Positions 49,701-55,825 of a stretch of DNA of 64,000 nt are shown piece after piece. This DNA is from Cytophagales bacterium UBA2561 (GTDB lineage: Bacteria; Bacteroidota; Bacteroidia; Cytophagales; Thermoflexibacteraceae): positions 1 through 64,000 of the forward strand of contig DDLX01000013.1 in assembly GCA_002340355.1 (NCBI GenBank), in the 5' to 3' direction. The position numbers and the translations under genes were made by a program. Below the pieces are notes generated by a model that did not search any database, was not told where the DNA came from, and saw nothing but the letters and a program-made list of their open reading frames with translations. How positions within the stretch are numbered: position 1 is the stretch's first letter; each line of letters opens with the position of its first letter.

Positions 49701-49922
49701 AGCAGGAAGTGAAGGATCGTTGCCTGTATTTGGAATAATGACAGTATCATCTAAGTCAGGAATTTCATCGTTATCATCCCCTGTATAAGTCCAGTTGTTT
49801 TTATCTGTCCACGAAGAACTACTTGTACCTGTCCATGTAAAAACAGCTCCTGCATAAGCAGTGGAACTTAATGTAATAAAAACGCTAAAAAAAAGTAATT
49901 TGAATAGTCGAAAAGTATTCAT
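34731..49922 (-). CDS. Giant modular T9SS-sorted surface protein (about 5060 residues)
   Basis: About 5063 residues from the ATG at 49922, where a standard signal peptide begins (MNTFRLFKLLFFSVFITLSS, cut near AYAGA); the frame extends eight codons upstream to an ATG at 49946. Residue numbers here count from the upstream ATG. Beta-solenoid-like stretches rich in GGNTFxGxxxxxN dominate. Five WTGxxxxxWxxxxNW modules occur near residues 34, 875, 1984, 2614 and 4415. The later four follow a GEWxF-type Ig-like domain, and before those comes a domain with SWxxTxD…LxLxWY…W.C….GxFSI. About 2860-3130 is a Cys-rich then helical insert. The C-terminus (about 4994 on, VYPNPTHP…KGVYIISADE) is a T9SS type A sorting domain. 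Likely a surface adhesin or matrix protein; no enzymatic motif seen. Confidence 0.9.
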   Translation of the reverse strand: MNTFRLFKLLFFSVFITLSSTAYAGAVFTWTGTSSSSWTDKNNWTYTGDDNDEIPDLDDTVIIPNTGNDPSLPANVTIFRLEMDNGHLNLNGFTLTITTKSYSKIESSTIDFTGGGTIITKTGAADNDLPYGPLLCTSSTFSGGATMTGGLQFHSCTFNGGAHTLNHIGDSHYNGGNTFTGDVTLINEESTNNGNWYWGDNQPDIFNSNLTIQSLSKNRKEIRLADNSAGNIFNGTVTIRTYTGGSVKIAHNTNGTATFEQAVTITNETVDPNGERISYIGYDGTVTFKNDLNLHFTTTGADKAEICIAGNNGDVTFKGNVIIDNDKTNAGRIVRFGDTDKFISVTTKQVHFTGANSKVVLQDFNDGQLYFQYVEKTSTNTQDFSALTTNTKLISKYSDWNGNFTADAGIIHLRENVFQGITNLTNYGSLPVVESQTSHRYSGGNTFKQNATINLGNNTDKDADYDWVWGYYKPDVFEGILTATVETTGPRTLHFSKNATGNHYQNIILTNKENGEIVFGDEDSQTSFISGTIKLNLDGAKYQYFASRGTTKFNSDLTADVGVNAPFVQFADKGGSLDFVGSTGNFNINGTTTVHEIDFLTVSGGGVLTLLDDLIITRGLGLTSGNINVLNSTLDIGSSSIYSDADGYVIAENTGVLKMKVANATNATFPLGGSTANSYMPLTINHSQGGTVTFNVKAPTGGATSGLTNYWNISHDKGIFNASLTPNWEMGASASTGDYFMVGQNPSWGALNTSVIANLKGVIQNVTGQANGFLGDFDISTSKAAYAGANQEVSACSPVNLSAIGTGTWSWSDGDITLSSNTDPMATVTVNSSATFPKNVQFTWTLATSESDVVFITFTNSGGGGSPYQVWTNGGGSNKWFDCRNWQGYEDDKFQTVGRSAVPDVSTSAFITGNATTAITTDGNHISCKFLSVNNGSKLNLGVGNLNVVNELHFQGAEIFSNKSNITVQGKMEILGTLFNNFITITYADDGTAPSSSFNARNTFSTDVMLVQNSTETNLLFGANHAYMNGGADTFGGNVYLINNKDEELIISNSTTGNSIAGNVIMKNLANGWIRIGNPDYASDSETTLAQNQSIDISSSTSGKVMILRLKQLDGTSSHNLNTSGNVDIYLHSSEIRGSSLMIYGENVEVRESELGSLSGSIFITTNAADTKHCGGNTFYGNTTLNHIGTSPWHWGYTGGDKFKKDVLVINNTTENTAYTFLADKSTDNEFHGTTLITAQGRGAVYIAEGRLTKATFKGKTYFLGERDIIYSGGDGRGLDAINVAEKGSAVFEDDMTAKFSNAGTTLSALGTPALYMSFAYDSGTVEFDDIILEDETGTNRRRGFYFGTPKNTQDNNRQTNATFDNQVILNGGISITDNEDFLNSEIYLSNLTQKTATAINLPVKNAIVLLRNSELKGSVNIDAKSAAYRWNYFGGATNLSIVNPTNGDLGSSLDYNGTYQNFACGGNYFANTSHIIYNTNYINTATQWQWGTGLPWIFGADTFALASTFENKTTKLLEIGNATQGNKFYSDLTLTNSGQGTIELGNTALSPGQINVSVKGNTIFNNQSTTSANTISVAKDGIFEFGGNLTTQSSGGEIHLAYGGTATDGWIASKSLMLNATGTQDTTATQTLNFNTNKTILHKLESGSTRLSLASNVDFVTTDTNAHLRFTTGQISVNNFDMNLNQGQLTAPNGGTAKGDFRESNVIVAGIGHFKRYIPLNSATLLPLATPSHYYPTILTVTAGDDVIGGRIGTLLSDSYSNTNEPNGSLVRNYFTSVSWIMTKDNNTSNSDISLEIQWNGTNDELPDFDYTNTDLNRYNSFITSIWQCSGAGNTAATNNGDGTFSLSRTYSGLKRMGVFAPTTPYVNAGPDIVVNSCQFGALNAHIYPATSGVGEWIYDSSPNGSSIPTLSTPLGTTSEITGVSDGGQYAFKWTVKKPIATNDGSTMTFCTPDEDFITITTIGTSAPASIKGPYTYWTGGQGNAEWYNCGNWSNGIPGNNTLVYISATGAAFYPEVPSNIALESLTIYNNGEINLNGHEIMVKGAVSFNTATIKGKGMVRIQPKVFSSSDILDITNTTFEDNIILEAERLAIAFTTFNGDAEIAKIGDEEDRWYGGNQFKSASFILANDGDWYLSEHEGNTYKGSFQAQAESTSANIYFTTAFVTARFEGRNIILKGNKKQTAWHFGAGTIESAGQGRDQDIKSELDPDKGFIFHNFHMINRDDWRGTRFEHDVYIENHLQLTEGKLRIGRHWSSKYILVILNPDPNALILTRTNGSLAGAYASNIEIVGSSKFGRNIDFARSGDQYRYPVYQRDLVITPNGTGDGDSGVDDAENDSNNEEIIYFDLWGDVGVTYDDNHSWVWNRHNQEFINDTWFLTHEKATAKPSARVDLYWYEHPWSTNDEREMRHFNRKAALPVVYNYESDKWECAGIAADISFNTVNFGRRDWNGSSIYSPLYFVTSAVISDRDLTTTNFGIFSVASATANTDWTDNFQTVRECLSIELNANASYESPIGGEWSFVSADNASITSASVVFASATDSRTYASVKNFGTTSGAKYNLVFKWVRKCIINCGGSPSQCSDGSDLDQDFVTVEVNVDSSLPKSTTSTWIGAASHEWGLCTNWIDGNIPAGHTQKIIIPAAVNYAQMPDPNDIDIDFITSLEIVNGGGLDLNGQNIIVQFLTIDNAFTTGFYTGAIIHEFDKAYVGVPYTTASYDFMTGNFISVTGTFQVRKSTFHNNIGFAIDRPLIHERGDPWRAVSYNGGNTFKDNTIIDYYSDYPTVWGWNDHRDLGGPDVFEGNLQVRTHSPGCGGPICPYVVVPWRHRHTREATNYPTNFDINVDWFSPEFYIPEDCCTDCNAGDSTVNANSITLCANYTSPTVRQTSGRGRGFDNYPRFDTRRTNTGNPDLDKVNTALNEDAKEKNQADLDLNIANIDDAQDNVDDAYSFVTAAWADIELADNRATDMLQLVVDISPAFDTSTSACTIDGSTATDSEMARYRTAIQDLNNAVVTLNNTLANGGCGSAVGILNTNSDIKTFMTAVMGATLDAKIGVDLNRFDHDVSNVATFMNSPGDDNLKAITANVRANQATACAKLILEQIIDIHNKLRSAASSYNRMLVGRGSDNLLYFAYNTQGTDFQDSTQFYVEDCSRIRIADTNDAKASFTGNLKKHDFVNRSTRGDALILANREGTYVEFSGGNSRTNALNHNVGRSYYANRGQIRWVNSDTLNISNTGIPERDASGNPVTYTRDANGNYAAGATFIGGSPWQANLTSTSRADLDGELIIDGDSLTNGNVYLVNFNQNSQQHEVTIEINHKGRFEIWGKSNFSSNVSITNRGVDYIFRNVPPPSLGAQGAYWTNRSTAVVGWYNSQSDITFNGLLSLKHKEGKQKYYDFETNEAATTTTPNRQSWRTRNYAIPADQDRGAASGSNFHFHRMGKLHYNGGVLIENELRDRYNRRRTYFGDFGYDGYGEVPDTKGFRIGTEGFRSGYLEITRLYKKGEGKQLLIMSPDIILPEGKPYIHPDFGVAQKTSTYNAVLRVEDCTFEGEVNIEAPQLGVRSNRFDGETKIVSYGGDGGYVSGGNTFNTVATFELRSMEDFNGRHTRNGKWILGNGIPDIYRGDIVVNNYGMNSMMGIATHNDPKFVTVDNMSEFEGKVTIHNRPVFWWGNNVRMYWHRENVGTDIGRVDYRWTDREYIPNTRFLIGGYRDAKALFKEEVTIINETKDYDVEIAGYKDNKILFKKGIKITNKYPNGYTPTAGCLDYKGDVKFGMEDASTSLMVGGFTTVDEGITIENFVDGLLELNAVAITSPSANALLSFDMADQLVGDLGKGRLHIGFCSINQKVEARARWVRSNSTHYGQDVNFERTDGNCDAAVEWRAKNIYEGDFRLLDKSTNTGANLILAAYGNDFIGDTRGDIYKGFATFESETGAKSAIVVADKFISEFADNITLQFNTITPLNNTTNMDTENPLPDKSTTSGTAGWFAGIKVIGSGEQQLSSSHPVYVNRLQVEQENGSSTLDLDQEMTILVRAHFEKGKVVLGKRDVNLENSKNPISVSVQYPNEGHFVANSEGTLNRMVFPVPGIDVDGLKASDGLSVLFPIGNLTNYLPATITLRPNFATADMFRARLIDDVYTSYDGRWDTGIKGGNPSFLPSDDSKYAPSGSPTSIDRNFVRRSWVITEDTRGGSEGTLMLQWYEGDANVATDEPPGFDRTKTTIVHYQADSDEWRCMEELAEAKTSSDGLVRKRTFVLNTEDDNDEITKMGVFSIGSLTAGEDNEVSTCGAGAAQLTAAPLSPPLSGEWDFITVYHDETGLFIPPDVFDASYTGSFTTIEEHELSKTYDVAKYPEFNTALSYSDITDPNGVIYGLEANKVYMFKWQPSGLKGSCTTDFLTVLVRTGGFTTATTNKALVWQGADPYFWDCNNWQVEGDPGNYALPNETMDLIVPFVTIQPTQSKRWFPEFYDKFSNLTVKSIRVQEGASFTVGGKDHTTNYIQNAGGEINPGSLKPELTVTDFITVHQNANFINRFTLNVKDSIHNEGTFKNTPYFITSTGAYSTPRLEITDFSNRGTNSKFEVGSGSLVFLNGNLTNEGEIFHTIGTMYFQSATSFITGGSPIYLRQVFLQKDNVTDSLVIANTNVFITADTENLGQHFLQFDNGKIYTYSKHQAHPYTPSLLAFMSGTLKKNSNENRYVAGPVSKYFDNEDDDFEYPIGKGYWARARLSHVEVINPDFVTAEYFAGGFTATGVQHTTQRPLDHVSKLEYWRIDPSGVQPIGNLATRVSLYWESGVRSGIKNAPNFSGATPYQNSLVIVHMSKDFDNDGTEEQASSKWLNEGGLDAAGGGGSTVSSGVIISHDTKKIRSFSPFTIGTPESPSVHPLPVEWLYVQAKLIDNGKESLVQWGTSTELNNDYFEIQRSTDGKNFVVIGIQEATNLGNGSDYAWIDKTPNVGVNYYRIRQVDYNGDTSFSKIVSIKTVPVSKRSRMTVYPNPTHPNNVNLSIYSNLEGTVNIRFFDAIGQQVFTKTIELREGQNEVDISPRLFIPKGVYIISADELFLRSKLIIE

Positions 49923-49946
49923 TTTTGATGTTAGTATTAGTTTCAT

Positions 49947-50289
49947 TAGATTGGTGTTTTCAAAATAGTACCTACAAATCCATTTTTCACGAGCGACAAA
50001 CTTAATAAAATGCGAATTCTTTAATAAGAAACGAAAAAAAATCTCAAAGGATTCTCTTAATGTTGAGTTGAATAGATTTATTGTGATAGAACTCAGATTT
50101 ATTTTTGATACTTTATATCATTTTTAACAAAAAAGATGAGTATAAAATTCTAAAAATTTGCTGATTCCTTGTTAAAACACTTTTTTCTGTTTGAAAACAA
50201 TCCTTTCCTTCTAAAAAACGTTAATTTGGTGCGGAATTTTGACGTAAAGTTCAGAATACTTCCAGAAAAAATTGCATTTAAGAACACCC
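49947..50289. other. Divergent intergenic region, giant gene / STAND NTPase
   Basis: 343 bp between divergent starts, strongly AT-rich. It contains the candidate giant-gene promoter at 49997-50004. No hairpin, repeat or RNA gene recognised elsewhere; the promoter of the NTPase gene was not identified. Confidence 0.35.
49997..50004 (-). promoter_or_regulatory. Possible -7 box of the giant surface-protein gene
   Basis: Minus-strand TAAGTTTG fits TAnnTTTG, about 75 bp before the start at 49922. No -33 element at the usual spacing. Confidence 0.3.
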
Positions 50290-52002
50290 ATGAAAACATT
50301 TCGATATCCGGGGGTCAAGCCATTTACGGTAGAAGATAGCCCTAATTTTTTTGGTAGAAGTCGAGACATCAAACAACTTTTTAATCTCATCTTTGTAGAA
50401 CAAACGGTCGTTTTGTATGGTAAATCGGGAATGGGCAAAACATCCTTACTAAATGCAGGAATTTTACCAAAATTAAGAGAAAATACTGATTTACAGGAAA
50501 TTAACATTCGTTTTGGAAATTATTCTACTGAAGCACCTGTCTCGCCTACACAAATTTTTATGGATAAAATTAAAGCACATTTCGAGACACTTCCTTTAAT
50601 TTGTTTCTTGGATTCACTAATTGAGAATGATCCTTCATTTTGGTATATATTCAAGAAACAACAAATTCAGAATCAAGAAGTAGAATTTATTTTGATTTTT
50701 GACCAATTCGAAGAATTATTTACTTATCCGTCTTCTGAAATCCAGCAATTTAAAGAGCAGTTAGCCGAATTATTACAGATACAAATTCCTCATCGTTTTC
50801 GAAAAATGTTACGAAAAAAATTCAAAAAGTCCAAAAATGGTACAGATGAAGAATTTCTTTCCGAAGAGCAGATGCAGTTATTGATGTCTGTACCGCTAAA
50901 TATTCGAGCCATTTTTTCGATTCGATCTGATCGTATGAGCCGACTTAATAAGTTTGCGGATCAAATTCCTGATATTTTATCACATTGTTATGAATTAGAA
51001 GCTTTATCAGTCAAACAAGCTGAAATAGCGATGCTTCGCCCTGCTCAAAACAAAGGAAGTTTTAATTCGCCAACCTTTCAATTTCAGGAAGAAGCCATTG
51101 AACGAATTCTCAACTTTTTATCTCAAAATAAGACACAACAAGTAGAAGCTTCTCAATTACAAATTTTTTGTGAATATGTTGAAAATTTGATAATTGAACG
51201 AGCTAAACCCCTAAAAGGAATTGAGCCTACAGGGCTTTGGGTTAAGGTCGAAGACTTGGGAGAGCTGAATAAGGTATTTGAAAATTATTATGAGAATCAA
51301 ATCCAAAAATTAGAAGGAAATGAACAACGAGATGCCCGAATTTTTATTGAAGAAAACCTCATTAAGAATAATCGCCGCATTTCTTTGGATGAAGCCCTAA
51401 TTTCAGATACTTCACCTAAATTATTACAAAAACTAATTAATACCCATTTGTTAAGAGTTGAACCTAATACGACAGGAGGAAATTCTTATGAACTCAGTCA
51501 TGATACTTTGATTGAACCTGTCTTACAAGCACGACATCGCCGAGTACGTGCTGAATTACAGGAAAAAGAATTTTATGAAGAAAACAAGCAAAAACGTATT
51601 AAAACTCGGAAAAGAATTCAAAATGCACTGGTTATCTTTGTATTAGCTGTAGGAAGTTTATCATGGTTTCAATTCGAAACGGGTGGAATGTCACAAATTC
51701 AGTTTGGAATTGTCATGGGATTAATTTCACCTTTTTTCATTTTATATACTACTTCACAACTCAAATTCTTAGCTACTAAACCTCACAAATTACGCGAGGA
51801 AACTTCCGTTAAGAATCGAAAGCAAAAGATGTATATTACTTACTTACTGATTTTTATTCAATTTATCATTGTATTTTATGCCCTCCAAGAAAGAGCTATT
51901 GGCGAAATTGATTTTAATATGGCTTTGGCTTGGATTATTGGTGGACAACTTGCTTTAGGTGGTTGGTTAGGAGTTAATTTCAAAAATTTATTTGAAGTTT
52001 AA
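50290..52002 (+). CDS. STAND-type (nSTAND1-like) NTPase with C-terminal membrane segments
   Basis: 570 residues from the ATG at 50290 (the frame opens at a TTG at 50272). The opening PYPGVKPF-like stretch (FRYPGVKPFTVEDSPNFFGR) and Walker A GKSGMGKTS (44-52), with Walker B ILIFDQFEELF around Asp138, are typical of nSTAND1 NTPases, which act as signalling switches. A winged-helix-like region ends with YELSHDTLIEPVLQARHRR (about 398-417). Instead of WD40 or TPR sensor repeats, the C-terminus has four hydrophobic segments (about 440-570), so the NTPase would be held at the inner membrane. Biological role unknown; related architectures occur in stress and defence signalling. Confidence 0.8.
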   Translation: MKTFRYPGVKPFTVEDSPNFFGRSRDIKQLFNLIFVEQTVVLYGKSGMGKTSLLNAGILPKLRENTDLQEINIRFGNYSTEAPVSPTQIFMDKIKAHFETLPLICFLDSLIENDPSFWYIFKKQQIQNQEVEFILIFDQFEELFTYPSSEIQQFKEQLAELLQIQIPHRFRKMLRKKFKKSKNGTDEEFLSEEQMQLLMSVPLNIRAIFSIRSDRMSRLNKFADQIPDILSHCYELEALSVKQAEIAMLRPAQNKGSFNSPTFQFQEEAIERILNFLSQNKTQQVEASQLQIFCEYVENLIIERAKPLKGIEPTGLWVKVEDLGELNKVFENYYENQIQKLEGNEQRDARIFIEENLIKNNRRISLDEALISDTSPKLLQKLINTHLLRVEPNTTGGNSYELSHDTLIEPVLQARHRRVRAELQEKEFYEENKQKRIKTRKRIQNALVIFVLAVGSLSWFQFETGGMSQIQFGIVMGLISPFFILYTTSQLKFLATKPHKLREETSVKNRKQKMYITYLLIFIQFIIVFYALQERAIGEIDFNMALAWIIGGQLALGGWLGVNFKNLFEV

Positions 52003-52014
52003 GACTTATAATCA

Positions 52015-53505
52015 TTATAGATTTAATGCTTTTTTATTGTCTTTTTTCCACTTTTCAAAAGCGATGATTCCACCTAAAGTTACGCCCGCAATTCCCTGTC
52101 CTGGATAAATTGTATCACCACACAAATATAAACCATTTCCACCCCGAGCATCAGGCATTTTCCATGGCTTGATTTTAAAATATTGTGGATACCCGCCTAC
52201 TGCTCCAAACTTTCGGAATGTCCACTTTTCCCATGCTTTTGGTGCAGAAGAATGTTGATAAATCACATTTTTTTTGAGAATTAAACCATGCTGTTCTAAG
52301 ATGCTCAGAATTTCATTTTCAAGTTGATCCTTATTCAAAACAGCATTTTTCTCTGGATGTGGAACATGTGTGCTTATAGAAGCTACAGAATACTTTTCTT
52401 TAGTACATCGGGTGGTATCTTTATGATGGTTTAAACTTAAAAAAATACTATTTGATTGAATTTGAGATAAGGGTTTTTCAAGATGAATCTGATGATGAAT
52501 AGCCTTGACTTTTTGGTGAGGAATAAATCCGATTCCCATCTGAAAAGCTCCATTTAACTTTTCAGAAGGCATTAACTTCTGAGCATATTTTGTCTGAAAA
52601 TGTTCTTCTTCGAATATTTCGGTTAAATTATTAAGTGGGATACCAGAAATTAAATATTTTGCTGTGAAACTTTCCTCTGTATTTCCTCTTAATCTGCATT
52701 TTATATGATATGTTGAATCTGATTTTGTGATGTTTACAACAGGGTAACGTAAAAATAATTTACCCTCATTTTTCTCTAAAAATTGAATTAGTGGAGTGAC
52801 CAAATTAATTAAACCTCCATCTATATAATAATTTCCATAATTAGTATAACAAAGTGCTGTTGCACCAAATAGAACATTGACTTCTGAGTGTGTATTTTGT
52901 GCTGTAATTAATAATTGTTCATCTACGAATTGTACAAATTTTTTATCTTCTAGTAAATGATACTTTTGGAGCAAGTCACGCATTGAGATGAGCGCATACC
53001 GAGCATACCGAAATTGCTCTAAACTAGCATTCTTAACTGCCTCTAAGATATCTTGGAAATTAGAGGGAGGAAAGTGCTTTTGTTTTAAGGAAGTTTTCCA
53101 AACAAATTGACTAATTTTATAACAAAATTCCCAAAACTGACGCTGATTTTTTGCTCCAAAATGTTGTTCTGCTTCTATAATCCATTCCTCCAAATTTTGA
53201 TACCGATTCAGGATTTTTTTATCAGGAAAATGTACCTGCATTGGTAGTTTTAAGAGTCTTGGGCTAAGTTTAATTTGAAGTTTGTCCAAAAGGTATTTTA
53301 ATGGCATATGTTCATCTAAACCTACCAAAGTTGTAGCTCCACTCTCAAAAACGAAACCCTTACGCCAATATGAGCTTGTACAGCCACCTGCTAGATAATT
53401 TTGCTCTAAGATGGCTACGCTTTGTCCTGATTTTGCTAATAGACAAGCCGTTGTAAGACTTCCCATTCCGCTACCGATAACAATGGCATCGTAGTGATTT
53501 TTCAT
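52015..53505 (-). CDS. FAD-dependent oxidoreductase, phytoene desaturase/carotenoid isomerase-like
   Basis: 496 residues. The N-terminal dinucleotide fold YDAIVIGSGMGSLTTACLLAKSG with ILEQNYLAGGCTSSY, and the C-terminal LYLCGDTIYPGQGIAGVTLGG, place it in the CrtI/CrtISO/retinol saturase family of FAD enzymes. Members desaturate or isomerise carotenoids or saturate retinol. No other carotenoid gene is in the window, so the substrate is open. Convergent with the NTPase gene, 12 bp apart, with no strong terminator between. Confidence 0.85.
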   Translation of the reverse strand: MKNHYDAIVIGSGMGSLTTACLLAKSGQSVAILEQNYLAGGCTSSYWRKGFVFESGATTLVGLDEHMPLKYLLDKLQIKLSPRLLKLPMQVHFPDKKILNRYQNLEEWIIEAEQHFGAKNQRQFWEFCYKISQFVWKTSLKQKHFPPSNFQDILEAVKNASLEQFRYARYALISMRDLLQKYHLLEDKKFVQFVDEQLLITAQNTHSEVNVLFGATALCYTNYGNYYIDGGLINLVTPLIQFLEKNEGKLFLRYPVVNITKSDSTYHIKCRLRGNTEESFTAKYLISGIPLNNLTEIFEEEHFQTKYAQKLMPSEKLNGAFQMGIGFIPHQKVKAIHHQIHLEKPLSQIQSNSIFLSLNHHKDTTRCTKEKYSVASISTHVPHPEKNAVLNKDQLENEILSILEQHGLILKKNVIYQHSSAPKAWEKWTFRKFGAVGGYPQYFKIKPWKMPDARGGNGLYLCGDTIYPGQGIAGVTLGGIIAFEKWKKDNKKALNL

Positions 53506-53710
53506 AAATTAATTTGGTTTTAACTATAAAGATTCTGACCAATCAAAGTGTTTGTTTTGAAAGTAATTTCCAGATATCAAAAATCTAATGAGTTGTAATT
53601 ATCAGTCAATTAATTTTAATGGAATAGTATAAAAACAGAGAATTTCTATTAATTTACAAACTCTAAATCAATAGAATTTTGAACTTTAAACCAAACTGGA
53701 AGAAAAAATC

Positions 53711-54544
53711 ATGAAAAAACAAAAGCTAATCCTATTCATTTTCATTTTTGGTTCGATAGTAACTTCGTGTGGTTCGAAAAAAGAACAACTGAAAAAGGAT
53801 GACAACAGAGTTGCTGAAAATAAGGTAATAGAATCTAAAAAAGAAGAAAGAACCCAACCTATTCAAGCACTTGAAATTCCAAAAGGTGCAGAAGGGCAAG
53901 TTATCGAATATGAAGGATTTACGATTTCATATAATGAAAAATACGAGCAAGCCAATTGGGTAGCTTATCACCTAACCAAGCAAGAAGTAGAAGACCAAAA
54001 AGTAGAGCGAAAAGATAATTTTCGAGCTGATAAACAAGTTGAAACAGGTTCTGCCACCCCTACAGATTACAAAAAAAGCGGATATGATAGAGGACATCTT
54101 GCCCCTGCTGCCGATATGAGATGGAGCAAAGAAGCTATGAGCGAATCTTTTTATATGACGAATATGAGTCCACAAACCAAAGAACTGAATCGGGGAATTT
54201 GGAAAAAATTGGAAGAGAAATCTCGCGATTGGGCAGTAGAAAATGGTTCGATATATATTGTTACGGCTGGTATTTTGAAAGGAAAACTCAAAACTATTGG
54301 AAAAAATGAAGTTGCTATTCCTGAATATTATTATAAGGTGATTTTAGATTACCAAAAACCTGAAATTAAGGCAATTGCATTTATCATGCCCAACAAAGAC
54401 CCTGAAAAAGCTCCTTTACGAGATTTTGTTGTTTCTATTGACGAAGTGGAAAAGAAAACAGGGCTTGACTTTTTCCCAAAACTTGGTGATAAATTAGAAG
54501 ACAAGCTCGAAGGGGCAAAAAATCCTGAGAAATGGGGCTTATAA
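53711..54544 (+). CDS. DNA/RNA non-specific endonuclease (NUC1 family), lipoprotein
   Basis: 277 residues. The signal peptide ends in a lipobox (IVTSC, Cys at about 20), so the mature protein is lipid-anchored, followed by a charged linker (Lys/Glu, about 23-55). The nuclease domain holds the DRGH motif (Asp126-His129, in YDRGHLAPAADM) and the downstream Mg-ligand region TNMSPQTKELNRGIW. These are the hallmarks of beta-beta-alpha metal nucleases such as Serratia nuclease. It probably degrades extracellular or periplasmic nucleic acid for nutrition or in contact with other cells. No inhibitor gene is adjacent. Confidence 0.92.
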   Translation: MKKQKLILFIFIFGSIVTSCGSKKEQLKKDDNRVAENKVIESKKEERTQPIQALEIPKGAEGQVIEYEGFTISYNEKYEQANWVAYHLTKQEVEDQKVERKDNFRADKQVETGSATPTDYKKSGYDRGHLAPAADMRWSKEAMSESFYMTNMSPQTKELNRGIWKKLEEKSRDWAVENGSIYIVTAGILKGKLKTIGKNEVAIPEYYYKVILDYQKPEIKAIAFIMPNKDPEKAPLRDFVVSIDEVEKKTGLDFFPKLGDKLEDKLEGAKNPEKWGL

Positions 54545-54579
54545 ATCCCAAAAACACCAATGAAAATTTTAGAATTTCT

Positions 54580-54587
54580 TAGGTTTG
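54580..54587 (+). promoter_or_regulatory. Possible -7 box of accA
   Basis: TAGGTTTG fits TAnnTTTG; start of transcription would be near 54594, 43 nt before the accA ATG. No clear -33 box. Confidence 0.4.
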
Positions 54588-54636
54588 CATTTCGGTTTTA
54601 AACTGATTTTATCCATCCATTTTTTTTAGTAAAAAT

Positions 54637-55581
54637 ATGATTCCTGAATTCGAAAAGCCAATTGCAGATTTGGAAACCAAGCTGGCTGAAATGAAAGAGG
54701 CAGCCGCCAACAGTCAAGTTGATGTCAGTGATGCAGTCAGTTTGTTAGAGCAGAAAATCCAAAATCTGAAAATTGAAACCTACAAAAATCTAACACGGTG
54801 GCAACGGGTGCAGCTTTCTCGTCATCCCGAACGCCCTTATACGTTGGATTATATCCATCGAATGACGGAACAATTTATTGAATTACATGGAGATAGAACC
54901 GTCCGAGATGACCCCGCTATGGTGGGTGGCTTTGCCAAAATAGGGAATCAAACCTATATGATTATTGGGCAACAAAAAGGACGAAACGTCAAGCAACGGC
55001 AGTACCGAAATTTTGGTATGGCAAATCCTGAAGGTTATCGAAAAGCCTTGAGATTGATGAAGTTAGCTGAAAAATTTAATAAACCCGTAGTAACCCTAAT
55101 TGATACCCCAGGGGCTTTCCCTGGTATTGAGGCGGAGCAACGAGGACAGGGAGAGGCTATCGCCCGAAATCTTCGAGAAATGGCAGTACTCAAAGTACCA
55201 ATTATTTGCATCATTATCGGAGAGGGAGCATCAGGAGGCGCACTTGGGATCGCTATTGGAGACCGCGTTATTATGCTTGAAAATACTTGGTACTCAGTTA
55301 TTTCGCCTGAATCTTGTTCAACTATTTTGTGGCGTAATCGAAGTTACAAAGAACAAGCCGCCGATGCCCTTAAATTGACAGCTACTGACATGAAAGGCAA
55401 TGGTTTAGTAGATGAAATTATTACTGAACCACTCGGAGGCGCGCACACTAATCCTGCTTGGATAGCAGAAGCCGTTAAGAAAAATATTCAAAAACACTTT
55501 GCCGAATTGAATCAACTTTCGGTTGAGGAACGTATTGCTCAGCGTATTGCGAAATTCTCTGCAATGGGTGTTGTTCAATAA
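54637..55581 (+). CDS. accA: Acetyl-CoA carboxylase carboxyltransferase subunit alpha
   Basis: 314 residues, normal length. With AccD it transfers the carboxyl group from biotin to acetyl-CoA, making malonyl-CoA for fatty acid synthesis. Landmarks: N-terminal coiled-coil-like LETKLAEMKEAA, WQRVQLSRHPERPYTLDYI, FIELHGDRTVRDDPAMVGG, TLIDTPGAFPGIEAEQRGQ, EGASGGALGI and VISPESCSTILWR, all standard for AccA. accD is not in the window. Followed by a strong terminator. Confidence 0.97.
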   Translation: MIPEFEKPIADLETKLAEMKEAAANSQVDVSDAVSLLEQKIQNLKIETYKNLTRWQRVQLSRHPERPYTLDYIHRMTEQFIELHGDRTVRDDPAMVGGFAKIGNQTYMIIGQQKGRNVKQRQYRNFGMANPEGYRKALRLMKLAEKFNKPVVTLIDTPGAFPGIEAEQRGQGEAIARNLREMAVLKVPIICIIIGEGASGGALGIAIGDRVIMLENTWYSVISPESCSTILWRNRSYKEQAADALKLTATDMKGNGLVDEIITEPLGGAHTNPAWIAEAVKKNIQKHFAELNQLSVEERIAQRIAKFSAMGVVQ

Positions 55582-55604
55582 TTTTTTGTTCTCTTTCGTT
55601 ATTC

Positions 55605-55645
55605 AAAAAGACTTACTAAGTTTTAAAAATTTGGTAAGTCTTTTT
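55605..55645 (+). terminator. Terminator of accA
   Basis: AAAAAGACTTAC (55605-55616) pairs with GTAAGTCTTTTT (55634-55645), ending in T residues, 24 bp after the accA stop. Confidence 0.85.
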
Positions 55646-55670
55646 TGTTAAAGTTAATGATAATCAATAA

Positions 55671-55809
55671 ATTACGTTTGATTTTTCAAGACCGCATTCA
55701 GTTCCTCCAAATCCGAAATGTGTTTTTCTAGTAGGGTGATTTTTTGCTGAGCTTATCAAATTTTACCCCAAATAAAGTCTTCACTTCATTTTTTTGTAAC
55801 TTTATAAGT
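55671..55809 (-). pseudogene. Possible degenerate coding remnant (C-terminal fragment)
   Basis: On the minus strand, one frame reads NEVKTLFGVKFDKLSKK and then meets a stop; the next frame continues ITLLEKHISDLEELNAVLKN to a TAA at 55671. The switch lies at a run of six A residues (about 55742-55747); one added A would join the two into a single coherent charged helix. This suggests the 3' scrap of a decayed gene. No start codon remains, and the family is not recognised. It could be chance in AT-rich DNA. Confidence 0.3.
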
Positions 55810-55825
55810 AAATTACTTGATAATC

